DNA of 64,000 nt. Origin: DASUSH01 sp963785155. GTDB lineage: Bacteria; Actinomycetota; Thermoleophilia; Solirubrobacterales; 70-9. The notes below the pieces were generated by a model, which did not search any database, was not told where the DNA came from, and saw only the letters and a list, made by a program, of their open reading frames with translations. Positions 1-6,574 of this stretch are shown here, one piece after another. Made by a program: the position numbers and the translations under genes. Location of the stretch: contig CAWAUB010000004.1 in assembly GCA_963785155.1 (NCBI GenBank), forward strand, positions 62,001 to 126,000. Direction: 5' to 3'. How positions within the stretch are numbered: position 1 is the first letter of the stretch; each line of letters begins with the position of its first letter.

Positions 1-483
1 CCAGCGGCCGAGGCGCTCGGGGTAGGTGAGCGGCGCGCGGTGGGCCTGGCCGGCCACGAGGCTGAACACGCCGGCGAACGTCCGCGCGATCGCGCGCCAG
101 GGGTTGAAGGCGCGGAAGACGTCGCCGAAGCAGACGCTCAGGAGCACCAGGCCGAGCCAGGCGGTGACGAAGACGAAGGTGATCGAGAAGTTCCGGTCGG
201 GCGACTCGGTCCCCGAGAGGCCGCTCCAGACGGTGACGGCGAGCAGGCCGACGCCGATCAGGCCCGCGAGGACCTGTGCCGGCGGGCCGGTGATCGCCGC
301 CGACAGCCAGCCCGCGGTCGGGCGCCAGCGCTCGTCCTCGAGCTTCGGCTCGCGCCAGAGCACCGTCAGCGCGACGAAGGTGACGATCAGGACGAGGGCG
401 GCGCCCCAGGCGAACAGCCACTCCGGGATCGGCAGGTCCTTCTTGCCGACCAGGGCATGCGCAAGTACGAGTGGGAACGGCAT
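1..483 (-). CDS. Integral membrane protein, N-terminal part, cut by window start
   Basis: The minus strand is open from an ATG at 483 to the window edge, giving 161 residues. Three hydrophobic spans are visible at about residues 20-42, 62-84 and 95-113, so this is a polytopic membrane protein whose C-terminal part lies outside the window. It starts 15 bases after the stop of the cupredoxin-like gene, which makes it the last visible member of the copper-type operon. The N-terminus starts MPFPLVLAHALVGKKDLPIP. It vaguely recalls actinobacterial membrane proteins annotated as fenitrothion hydrolase, which I cannot verify. The function is unknown; a role linked to the copper/extracytoplasmic genes upstream is inferred only from position. 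Confidence 0.6.
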   Translation of the reverse strand, partial: MPFPLVLAHALVGKKDLPIPEWLFAWGAALVLIVTFVALTVLWREPKLEDERWRPTAGWLSAAITGPPAQVLAGLIGVGLLAVTVWSGLSGTESPDRNFSITFVFVTAWLGLVLLSVCFGDVFRAFNPWRAIARTFAGVFSLVAGQAHRAPLTYPERLGRW

Positions 484-498
484 CGGAAGCGTTGCGCC

Positions 499-966
499 TC
501 AGCCTCGGTCGGAGACCGTTACCTCGGCGATCGGGACGACGATGTCCTCGAGCTCCATCTCGAAGACCCCGTCGATCGTCGCGTCGAACTCGATCGTCGC
601 GGGCTTGCCCGGCGCGAGGTCGGAGAAGACGTCGTAGCCGTGCAGGTGGACGTGATCGGTCGTGTCGGGTGAGCTGACGACGATCTTTGCCTTCTCGCCG
701 GAGGGGATCTCGATCTCCTGGACCCCGCCGACCGGCTGGCCACCCTTGACCTCGATCTCGGTGAGAGCGAACTCGGGCTCAGGCTTCGGTTCTGGCTTGG
801 GCTTCGGCTTGTCGCCGCCGGAGGGCTCGGTGGGCTGCTCGGTCGAGGCGGGCGTGGTCGTCGTCGGCTCGTCATCACCGCCGTCGTCGCGCAGCACGAA
901 GAACAGCACCGCGACGATGGCGATCGCCGCCACCAGCACTCCGATCCGGGCACCTCTCGATTGCAT
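499..966 (-). CDS. Membrane-anchored cupredoxin-like protein
   Basis: A 155-residue protein with one N-terminal membrane anchor (about 8-25), a Thr/Pro/Lys-rich linker (33-65) and a beta-rich domain (66-155). That domain holds DHVHLHGYD (His 105, 107, 109) and a PGKPATIEFDATIDGVFEME stretch typical of the cupredoxin fold. Such domains outside the membrane bind or pass copper, or serve as structural modules. I see no cysteine in the domain, so a classical type 1 blue-copper site is unlikely. The three closely spaced histidines are the plausible metal ligands. A good Shine-Dalgarno (AAAGGAG) lies 5-6 bases before the ATG, preceded by a strong hairpin that separates it from the YcnI gene. Its place in a CopC/CopD/YcnI cluster supports a copper-related role. 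Confidence 0.65.
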   Translation of the reverse strand: MQSRGARIGVLVAAIAIVAVLFFVLRDDGGDDEPTTTTPASTEQPTEPSGGDKPKPKPEPKPEPEFALTEIEVKGGQPVGGVQEIEIPSGEKAKIVVSSPDTTDHVHLHGYDVFSDLAPGKPATIEFDATIDGVFEMELEDIVVPIAEVTVSDRG

Positions 967-990
967 CCGGGCTCCTTTCGAGAAAACCTC

Positions 991-1021
991 GGCGGGCGCC
1001 CGCGCGTTGCGGGCGCCCGCC
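991..1021 (-). terminator. 13-bp perfect inverted repeat between ycnI-like and cupredoxin-like genes
   Basis: A perfect 13-bp inverted repeat (991-1003 with 1009-1021) encloses a 5-base loop. On the minus strand the stem is followed by GAGGTTTTCT, a short T-rich tract, as in intrinsic terminators. It sits 31 bases after the YcnI stop and 24 bases before the next start, so it may be a terminator or attenuator that lowers expression of the last genes of the operon. It could also be a simple mRNA-stabilising hairpin. Confidence 0.55.
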
Positions 1022-1052
1022 TTGCGGTTCTTGTTCTAGCCGATCGCGGCGG

Positions 1053-1778
1053 CTAGCCGTTCTTGCGGCTGCGTGCGAGGGCGGTCCCGCCCGTGATCAC
1101 ACCCAGCGCGCCGACTATCAGCGCGGCGATCGCGAGGCCGTCGGAGCCGCCGTCGTCGGCCTCGTCGGCCGCCTCAGTCGCCTCTTCCTCCGCGTGCTCA
1201 GCCGTCTCCTCGGCTTCCTCCGCGCCTTCGGCTGCCTCGTCCTCGGCGGCGTGATGGTCCTCAGCGGGCTCGCCGAGCGTGACCGTTGCCGCCGGGTCCT
1301 CCTCGGAGTCGGGCGGCTGGATCCAGCGCACGACGTCACCGTTGTCATACGTCTGGATCGCCGGGAACTCGAGCACGGTGCCCGCCGGCTCGTCCGGGAC
1401 GCCGACCGAGAGGCCGAAGTCACGGAACTGGCCGGGCTGGATCGCCGCAGCGGAGTCGTCGGCGGTGAACGTCACCGACGCGACCTGCTCCGTGATCTCC
1501 TCGCCGAACTCCTCGACGGGCTCGTCGAGCTTCTCGGTCTTCACCTCGCCCGTCCAGCCGTCCACCGGCTCATACGAGACGAACAGGAAGCCGTCGGGCA
1601 TCTCGACCTCGACCTTCTCGGTCGCGGCGTCGTCCTGCTCGTTCGGGACCCGCACGTCGAGCCGGGTGAAGCCTCCGGAGGGGACCTCCTCGGGCTGCAC
1701 CGTGACGTGGGCCTGGGCGAGGGCCGGCAGCGCGAGGCAGCCGGCGATCGCCGATATCGCGATTGTCTTGATCTTCAT
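1053..1778 (-). CDS. YcnI-like copper-binding protein (DUF1775)
   Basis: A 241-residue secreted protein. The signal peptide ends in ALAQA and leaves His24 as the first mature residue (HVTVQPEEVPSGG), followed by the YcnI-type beta domain containing YEPVDGWTGEV. In studied YcnI proteins the N-terminal His with a nearby Trp and Glu forms a mono-histidine brace that binds Cu(II); His24 and Trp75 fit that pattern. An acidic Ala/Glu-rich stretch (about 175-213) leads to one C-terminal transmembrane helix and a basic RSRKNG tail, so the domain is anchored outside the membrane. I chose the ATG at 1778 because it has an AAGGAGA ribosome site and a signal peptide directly after it; the frame is open 66 codons further upstream. 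Neighbours are CopC-CopD and a cupredoxin-like gene. Confidence 0.85.
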   Translation of the reverse strand: MKIKTIAISAIAGCLALPALAQAHVTVQPEEVPSGGFTRLDVRVPNEQDDAATEKVEVEMPDGFLFVSYEPVDGWTGEVKTEKLDEPVEEFGEEITEQVASVTFTADDSAAAIQPGQFRDFGLSVGVPDEPAGTVLEFPAIQTYDNGDVVRWIQPPDSEEDPAATVTLGEPAEDHHAAEDEAAEGAEEAEETAEHAEEEATEAADEADDGGSDGLAIAALIVGALGVITGGTALARSRKNG

Positions 1779-1803
1779 TTCTTGATTTCTCCTTGTCTTG
1801 AAT

Positions 1804-2061
1804 TCACACAGAACGGAACGTCGCGGCCGGCGGAGGCCCGCGCCCTGCCAGCGAGTCGGCGATGAGGCGACCGCCGCGCGCGAACACGGCGGCCACGAGC
1901 TCACGGAGCGCCGGCGCCGACGGCAGCCGTTCGCTCCAGCGGTCCCGCAGCCGCTCGCGGAAACGTCGGAGCACACGCTCGCCCGGATAGCGGCCCGCGA
2001 GCAGCAGGGCGACGAGGACCGCGAGGGGAACGAGGGTGACGAGAAGAGCGCCGAAGGTCAT
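1804..2061 (-). CDS. Small one-helix membrane protein of the copper operon (YPGE paralog 1)
   Basis: An 85-residue protein starting at an ATG whose ATGA overlaps the CopC-CopD stop, so translation is probably coupled. One N-terminal membrane helix (about 3-22) is followed by RYPGERVLRRF, an amphipathic basic segment, and a C-terminal RGGRLIADSLAGRGPPP. The same order (helix, IYPGE, then RGARLLANSLAKRPPP) occurs in the 107-residue protein at 4523-4846, so the two are paralogs at both ends of this operon. I know no named family for them. Being encoded between copper proteins suggests an accessory role in a membrane complex, which is inference. Confidence 0.6.
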   Translation of the reverse strand: MTFGALLVTLVPLAVLVALLLAGRYPGERVLRRFRERLRDRWSERLPSAPALRELVAAVFARGGRLIADSLAGRGPPPAATFRSV

Positions 2062-3794
2062 TCGATCGGGACCTCCACGAGCGCCTCGTCCTGGTCGAAC
2101 TTCGAGACCCGCAGCGCGACGTCGACCTCCCACTCGCCCGGGACGCCGAACGGCGCGGACGGGGCGACGAAGTGGCCTGGGCCGGAGCGCTGGAGCTCGG
2201 CCTCGATCGGACCGATGTCCTTCTCCGGAAGAGCGAGGTCCACCGTCAGCTCCTTGAAGTCGGTGAACTGTTCGCCGGTCTCTGCGTCGAACAGGTAGAG
2301 GTGCATCTCGTTCGGCCCGGCCCTGGCGGGATCGACCGTGTATTCGAGACTGGCTTCACCGAGCGCCGCGCTGCCGGAGACGGGGCCTTCGGCCGCCTCG
2401 CCCGGGGGCGCGTAGCTGACCAGGGCGGCGGTCACGGCAAGCACGACGGCGATCAACGCGACCTCGGCGCGCAGGGCGCGGCGGAGGGTGAGGCCGGGGC
2501 CGCCCGGCGGCTCGTGGCCGTCGGCGAGCGTCTTGAGGTCGGGGATCGAACGGCGCCGGTGGTAGACGCCGAAGCCGATCAGCACGGTGAGCAGGAGCGC
2601 CTTGGCGAGGATCGCGCGGCCGAATCCGGTTTCGACGAGTTCCGGGATCGAGCCCAGGTAGACGATCGACTGCACGACGCCCGTGATGGCGAGGGCGATG
2701 ACCGATGCCAGCGCGATCGGCGAGACGCGGAGCAGGAGCGAGGCTAGGAGGCGGCTCCGGTCGCCCTGTTCGAGTTTGCGGGTGGCGGCCGGCACGGCCG
2801 CGATGAGGAAGAAGAGGCCGCCGAGCCAGGCGCTCATCGCGAGGACGTGGATGAGATCGGAGGGGACGAGAAGCAGGCCGGGTGACTGAGTGGCCGGGTG
2901 GCCCGCCTGGCCGGGGGCGACGACGAGGAAGGCGAGCGGGATCGCGAGCACGGCGAGAACCGGCCAGGTGAGACGGCGAGCGGCCGGGATGAGGACCGCG
3001 AGGCCGATGAGGAGCCAGGCGAGCGCGCGGAAAGCAGCGACCGTCCCGAACCGCGTGTCGAGCACATCGGAGACCACGTCGGGATCGAGCGCGGACCAGA
3101 ACGAGGTGCCCGAGGCGATCGCGCCCTGGAAGACGATCGAGGCGAGGGCGGCGAACAGGCCGGCTCCGGCGGCGGCGAGGACGATGGTGCGGAAGCGGCG
3201 GTCGAAGGCTTCGCTCGCGTCGGCCCAGCCGGCGCCCTCGGCGCGGCGCATCGCGGGGCGCCATGCCGCGAGCAGGAAGATGAAGGCGCCGACGCCGACG
3301 CCGATCGCCGCATAGCCGAGCCAGCGCACGACGCCGAAGGCGATCGAGGTCACCGGGCCGGCGTCGGACTCCTCGAGCAGTTCGGAGACCCCTGCCGCCG
3401 GTGCCACGCCGCCGTCGCCCACGCCGAAGACGAAGCCGCCGGAGACCGGGTGGGAGTCGGCCGAGACGACGCGGTACGTCGCCGTGTAGTTGCCGTCGGC
3501 GAGGTCGGCGGGGAGCGCGGCGGCGATCGCCGAGGAGTCGTCGTCTGGGCGCACAATCGGGCCGACGTCGACCTCCGCCCCCTCCGCGTCGAAGACGCGA
3601 AGGGCGCCGAAGCTCGCCTCCACGGGCTCCGAGAAGAAGAACGCGACCCGCTCGGGCGGCTGCTCCACGGTCTCGCCGCGCTCGGGCTCCGTGCTGTCGA
3701 GCAGCGCGTGGGCGCTCGCTGCCGCGGGCGCGAGCAGGCAGAGCGTCACCGCGAATGCGGCGACGATGCGGATCCTGGAGCCCCGCCCGATCAC
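2058..3794 (-). CDS. CopC-CopD fusion, copper resistance/uptake protein
   Basis: A 578-residue protein. After a signal peptide ending in PAAASA comes a CopC domain whose mature N-terminus is HALLDSTEPERGETV and whose distal motif is VVSADSHPVSGGF. The first His, and the Asp/His of the second motif, are the usual Cu(II) ligands of CopC. About eight transmembrane helices of the CopD type follow, then a C-terminal extracytoplasmic beta domain. I start it at the GTG at 3794, which overlaps the upstream stop as GTGA. The frame is open further upstream but that part reads as low-complexity shadow. CopC/CopD fusions take part in copper handling at the membrane; whether this one imports copper or detoxifies it cannot be told. 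It is coupled to the genes on both sides. Confidence 0.88.
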   Translation of the reverse strand: MIGRGSRIRIVAAFAVTLCLLAPAAASAHALLDSTEPERGETVEQPPERVAFFFSEPVEASFGALRVFDAEGAEVDVGPIVRPDDDSSAIAAALPADLADGNYTATYRVVSADSHPVSGGFVFGVGDGGVAPAAGVSELLEESDAGPVTSIAFGVVRWLGYAAIGVGVGAFIFLLAAWRPAMRRAEGAGWADASEAFDRRFRTIVLAAAGAGLFAALASIVFQGAIASGTSFWSALDPDVVSDVLDTRFGTVAAFRALAWLLIGLAVLIPAARRLTWPVLAVLAIPLAFLVVAPGQAGHPATQSPGLLLVPSDLIHVLAMSAWLGGLFFLIAAVPAATRKLEQGDRSRLLASLLLRVSPIALASVIALAITGVVQSIVYLGSIPELVETGFGRAILAKALLLTVLIGFGVYHRRRSIPDLKTLADGHEPPGGPGLTLRRALRAEVALIAVVLAVTAALVSYAPPGEAAEGPVSGSAALGEASLEYTVDPARAGPNEMHLYLFDAETGEQFTDFKELTVDLALPEKDIGPIEAELQRSGPGHFVAPSAPFGVPGEWEVDVALRVSKFDQDEALVEVPIE

Positions 3795-4474
3795 CAGGCT
3801 TCCTTGGCCTCCCCGGCCTCGTGGTCGTCGCCGGGCCCGCCGCCGGAATCGCGGCGCCGGCGGACGATCAGGGCAAACGCGATCAGGGCGACGCCGACCA
3901 CGGCGAGGATCACGAACGGCACCAGCGGGAAGCCGCCCGCCTCGCCGACCCAGGTCAGGGTGCCGTCGATCGCAGCCGGCTGTCCGCCGACCTCGATCGG
4001 GATCTCGTAGTCGAAGACCTTGGTCTCGACGCTCTCGTCCTCGACCTGCGGCGGCGTGCCCTGCGCCATGTAGTGCGAGCGGTGGTCGTGCCAGCTGAAC
4101 TGCCCGGTCCCGTCGACCTCCTTCCACTCCGGTTCGGCCTTGGGGTCGGCGCTGTCGGGCACCGGCGCCTCGGCGAAGCGGTCCTCGTTCAGGTAGTAGG
4201 CGGGCGAGTTGGTGTTGACCTCGACGGTGCCGTCAGCCGAGATCCGCACGTACGGCTCGCCCTCGTAGCCGAGGATGACGATCTCCTCGCCTGTGTCGTT
4301 GGTGAGCTGGATGCTGTCGTCGAAGTTGAGCACCTGGGCGTCGAGCCCGCTGGTCGCGGGGTCAAAGCCGGTGATCTCTGATCTGAAGTTCGGGTTGCCT
4401 TCGTGCGCTTCCGCCACGGGCGCCGCGAGGGCGGCGATGGCGAGCGCGCAGGCGAGCGTTGCTCTGGTGCGCAT
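3791..4474 (-). CDS. Secreted, membrane-anchored His-containing protein of the copper operon
   Basis: A 227-residue protein with a signal peptide (cleavage near PVAEA, mature start HEGNPNFRSEITGF), a mainly beta extracytoplasmic domain containing FSWHDHRSHYMAQG, one C-terminal membrane helix (about 184-206) and a basic cytoplasmic tail. The mature N-terminal His and the WHDHRSHY cluster look like metal ligands. I believe proteins of this kind recur next to CopC/CopD in actinobacteria, but I know no established name. The ATG at 4474 follows a GAGGAG ribosome site. Its stop overlaps the GTG start of CopC-CopD. A copper chaperone or sensor role is inferred from context and the histidines. Confidence 0.6.
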   Translation of the reverse strand: MRTRATLACALAIAALAAPVAEAHEGNPNFRSEITGFDPATSGLDAQVLNFDDSIQLTNDTGEEIVILGYEGEPYVRISADGTVEVNTNSPAYYLNEDRFAEAPVPDSADPKAEPEWKEVDGTGQFSWHDHRSHYMAQGTPPQVEDESVETKVFDYEIPIEVGGQPAAIDGTLTWVGEAGGFPLVPFVILAVVGVALIAFALIVRRRRDSGGGPGDDHEAGEAKEAW

Positions 4475-4522
4475 TTATCTCCTCGGTCACGGGACGAGCG
4501 CCCGCGGCCGAGAGCCGGGGCG

Positions 4523-4846
4523 CTAAAGGGCCGGGACGGGAAGCGGCGGTGGCCGCTTGGCGAGCGAGTTCGCGAGGAGACGGGCTCCTCGCGGCATCAG
4601 GGATTCATCGCGGCTGCGTGGGAAGAGGGGGCGGCGGAGCCGGCGGGCGGGTCGCGCCGGGATCGCGGCGAGCGCGTGCAGCGCGTCCTCGCCGGGGTAG
4701 ATCCGGACGGCGAGCGGGGCGGCCAGCAGCAGCGCGGGGACGAGGAACAGGAAAGCCTCGTGAGCGCCGAGGGCAGCCAGCATCAGGCACCAGACCAGGG
4801 TCACCGCAAGCAGAGCGGCGGGCAGGCGTCGATCGCGCGGATCCAT
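4523..4846 (-). CDS. Small two-helix membrane protein (YPGE paralog 2) with a structured leader
   Basis: A 107-residue protein with two hydrophobic helices near the N-terminus (about 9-25 and 28-46), then IYPGEDALH, an arginine-rich segment and RGARLLANSLAKRPPP. It is a paralog of the protein at 1804-2061. I chose the ATG at 4846 rather than the in-frame ATG at 4912. The 66 bases between them are a conserved structured element found again at 61685-61757, where it cannot be coding, and both copies end exactly on the downstream gene's ATG. The function is unknown. It is followed after 48 bases by the His-rich protein and CopC-CopD, so it probably heads or joins the copper operon. Confidence 0.55.
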   Translation of the reverse strand: MDPRDRRLPAALLAVTLVWCLMLAALGAHEAFLFLVPALLLAAPLAVRIYPGEDALHALAAIPARPARRLRRPLFPRSRDESLMPRGARLLANSLAKRPPPLPVPAL

Positions 4847-4916
4847 CTGATGCAGATCAGATCGCGCCGAACTCGGGCGCGTCCCGCTCGTTGGGAGGAT
4901 TCGGCGCTTCATGTTT
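4846..4916 (-). ncRNA. Structured leader RNA, copy A (unclassified)
   Basis: Read on the minus strand, the element starts near CAAAC, forms a stem GCGCCGAA/TTCGGCGC around a ~20-nt interior that holds GGACGCGCCCG, and ends in a hairpin ATCTGAT-CTGC-ATCAGAT whose 3' edge runs into the ATG of the 107-residue protein. A second copy at 61685-61757 keeps nearly every base outside one 12-base variable block. It replaces the terminal stem's G/C pair by C/G (ATCTCAT/ATGAGAT), a compensatory change. This suggests a cis-acting RNA that controls initiation by hiding the start codon. An operator palindrome for a DNA-binding protein is an alternative. I could not match it to a riboswitch class I remember. 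Confidence 0.5.
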
Positions 4917-4964
4917 GGGATCGTAGATGAGCCGCCCCTAACGCGAGCTAATTGCCTGCCGCGA

Positions 4965-5087
4965 TCAGTTCTCGATCGCAGGCGCGTCGATCGTGTCGGC
5001 GCCACCGCCGAACACGAAAAGGGCGACGATCGCGATCCCGAGCAGGATCCCGATCGCGACGCCTATCGCAAGCTCGCGGCGGGTCAG
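4965..5087 (-). CDS. Small membrane protein (40 aa), probable CTG start
   Basis: An open frame of 40 codons starts at CTG, with the CTGA overlapping the stop of the diiron oxygenase-like gene, and ends at TGA 4967-4965. The peptide starts (M)TRRELAIG, has one strong membrane helix (AIGVAIGILLGIAIVALFVF) and a short acidic tail ending IDAPAIEN. The layout (basic N-terminus, helix, acidic end) and the stop/start overlap match other coupled genes here, which use ATGA, GTGA and TTGA. CTG is a rare start, so either this is a true non-standard start or one base of an ATG has changed. The function is unknown. Confidence 0.45.
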   Translation of the reverse strand: MTRRELAIGVAIGILLGIAIVALFVFGGGADTIDAPAIEN

Positions 5088-5692
5088 ACCCCGTCCAGCA
5101 GGCGCCAGTTGGCCCGGTAGGCCGCCTCGGCCTCCGCGACGAGCGTGTCCGCGTCCTCGGGGCTGGAGAGCTCGGCGATCAGCTCGCGAGCCTCGGCCGC
5201 ATGCTCGACGTCACGGGTCTCGTGAACGCGGAAGTAGGCGGTGCCTGCGCCCTCCTCATAGCCATAGCGCTCGACCAGGCCTTCGCGCTTCGTCCGCGAG
5301 ATCGCGGGCTGGCTGCTCTCGATGGCGTAGAGGCGGGCGAGGTTCGCGACGGTGCCGTCGTTGGCGGCCCAGGTCTCGACGCACTCGGTGGTCTCGGTCG
5401 TCGGAGCGGCGTCGACGTCGCCACCGGCGGCGCGCACGAACCCGTCCCAGAGCTCGACGTGGGAGGCCTCCTCGACGACGTGGCTGCGCAGGTCGGCGCG
5501 CTCGGGGGCGCCCGCGGCGACGTGCTCGCTCATCCGGGCGACCGCCTCGACGGCGTGGCGGTACTGGCCCGAGTAGCGTGCCAGCTCCTCACGGCTCAGC
5601 TCGCCGGCCGACCAGCGCTGGTAGAACGGGTGCTCGAGGACGTTCCAGCGCTCACGCGCCGATTCGATCCGCTCCCAGATGCTCTTGCTCAA
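5084..5692 (-). CDS. Haem-oxygenase-like diiron (HDO) / TENA-PqqC-CADD family protein
   Basis: A 202-residue all-helical protein of the haem-oxygenase-like fold that includes TENA, PqqC, CADD and UndA. I see a HVVEEASHVELW segment, an IESSQ glutamate, and near the end HETRDVEHA, an HxxxDxxH pattern. The glutamates and histidines in this order are the metal ligands of the diiron members, so an iron-dependent oxygenase is more likely than a TENA thiaminase. The substrate is unknown. I use the TTG at 5692, which has GGGAGGA five bases upstream and puts the first helix (SIWERIESARERWN) at the N-terminus; the upstream extension reads as shadow. It is divergent from the thioredoxin-fold gene and coupled to a small membrane protein. 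Confidence 0.7.
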   Translation of the reverse strand: MSKSIWERIESARERWNVLEHPFYQRWSAGELSREELARYSGQYRHAVEAVARMSEHVAAGAPERADLRSHVVEEASHVELWDGFVRAAGGDVDAAPTTETTECVETWAANDGTVANLARLYAIESSQPAISRTKREGLVERYGYEEGAGTAYFRVHETRDVEHAAEARELIAELSSPEDADTLVAEAEAAYRANWRLLDGV

Positions 5693-5786
5693 GACAGTCC
5701 TCCCTCGTACTCGCTTCGGACGCCGGAGGTTACCGCCCCGCCAAGACCGGTTGAGGCCGCCGCGGCCGGACATCGCGGTACCTCCG

Positions 5787-6572
5787 ATGCCTCCTGCCAT
5801 CGAGTGGGTCGGCGAGGAGCCGCCGAAGGTCGAGCGGCTGACCGCTCGCGGCCCGGTCCTCGTCCATTTCTTCGACGTCGGCCACCTCTCGAGCGTCCGC
5901 ACCCTGCCCTACGTGGCGGGCTGGCATGAGCGATATGGGCCGCTCGGCCTGAGCGTGCTCGGGGTCGCCTCGCCGCGCTTCCCGTTTGGCGCGGACACCG
6001 CGAAGCTCGCCGCCGCGCTCGGGCGGCTCGCCATCCCCTTCCCGGTCGCGGCCGACCCCGAGTTCGCCATCTGGCGCGACTACGGCTGCGAGGGCTGGCC
6101 GTCCTCGTTCCTCTGGGCCCAGGGCGGCGTGCTCGGCTGGTTCCACTTCGGCGAGGGCGAATACATGGCCACCGAGGAGGAGATCCGCGCGATGCTCCCG
6201 CCGTCCGCGCGGGAAGCCGGCCTGCCCGCGGCCGGCGAGCCGTTGCGCCCAAGCGACGCCCCGGGCGCGGGGGTGATGCCCCCGACCGAGGAGATCTTCC
6301 CCGGCGGCGACCCCTCCCGCTCCTGGCGCCAGGCCCCGGGCTCGGCCCCGCTCGAAATCCCCTACAAGGCCGCCGGCGCGGCGGTCACGGTCGACGGGCA
6401 CGGCGAGCTGCGCGTGAGCGTGGACGGGGAGGCGGAACGGGTCGTCGAGGTAACTGCGCCGGGCGTCTACGAGCTCTCCGAGCACCCGAGCCACGGCTCA
6501 CACGAGCTGGCGCTCGGAGCGTCGGTGGGGGTCGAGGTGTACTGCGTGGCGTTTGCGGCGGGGGTGCCGTAG
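5787..6572 (+). CDS. Thioredoxin-fold (redoxin/TlpA-like) protein lacking the CxxC active site
   Basis: A 261-residue protein. Residues ~20-140 have the redoxin layout: a beta strand GPVLVHFFDVGHLSSVRTLP, later FPVAADPEFAIWRDYGCEGWP, then the cis-Pro-like region and a GVLGWFHFGEGEY strand. At the place where TlpA proteins have CxxC it reads GHLSS, so it cannot do standard thiol exchange. Residues ~175-261 form an extra C-terminal beta domain seen in DipZ/NHL-type redoxin proteins. It has no signal peptide from the ATG at 5787, so it is probably cytoplasmic. It is divergent from the diiron oxygenase-like gene with a ~95-base shared promoter region. Its stop codon lies 2-3 bases before a long-hairpin repeat. 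A structural or ligand-binding role is inferred. Confidence 0.65.
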   Translation: MPPAIEWVGEEPPKVERLTARGPVLVHFFDVGHLSSVRTLPYVAGWHERYGPLGLSVLGVASPRFPFGADTAKLAAALGRLAIPFPVAADPEFAIWRDYGCEGWPSSFLWAQGGVLGWFHFGEGEYMATEEEIRAMLPPSAREAGLPAAGEPLRPSDAPGAGVMPPTEEIFPGGDPSRSWRQAPGSAPLEIPYKAAGAAVTVDGHGELRVSVDGEAERVVEVTAPGVYELSEHPSHGSHELALGASVGVEVYCVAFAAGVP

Positions 6573-6574
6573 GG

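Noticed and set aside
4846..4912. N-terminal extension of the 107-residue protein from ATG 4912
   Set aside because: The segment is the conserved leader, which in its second copy cannot be coding in the gene's frame; both copies end on the downstream ATG.
4846..4916. c-di-AMP (ydaO) riboswitch
   Set aside because: It shares only CCGAATCC-like bases; the element is far too short and lacks the GCTTAAcCT and GGGGGA parts.
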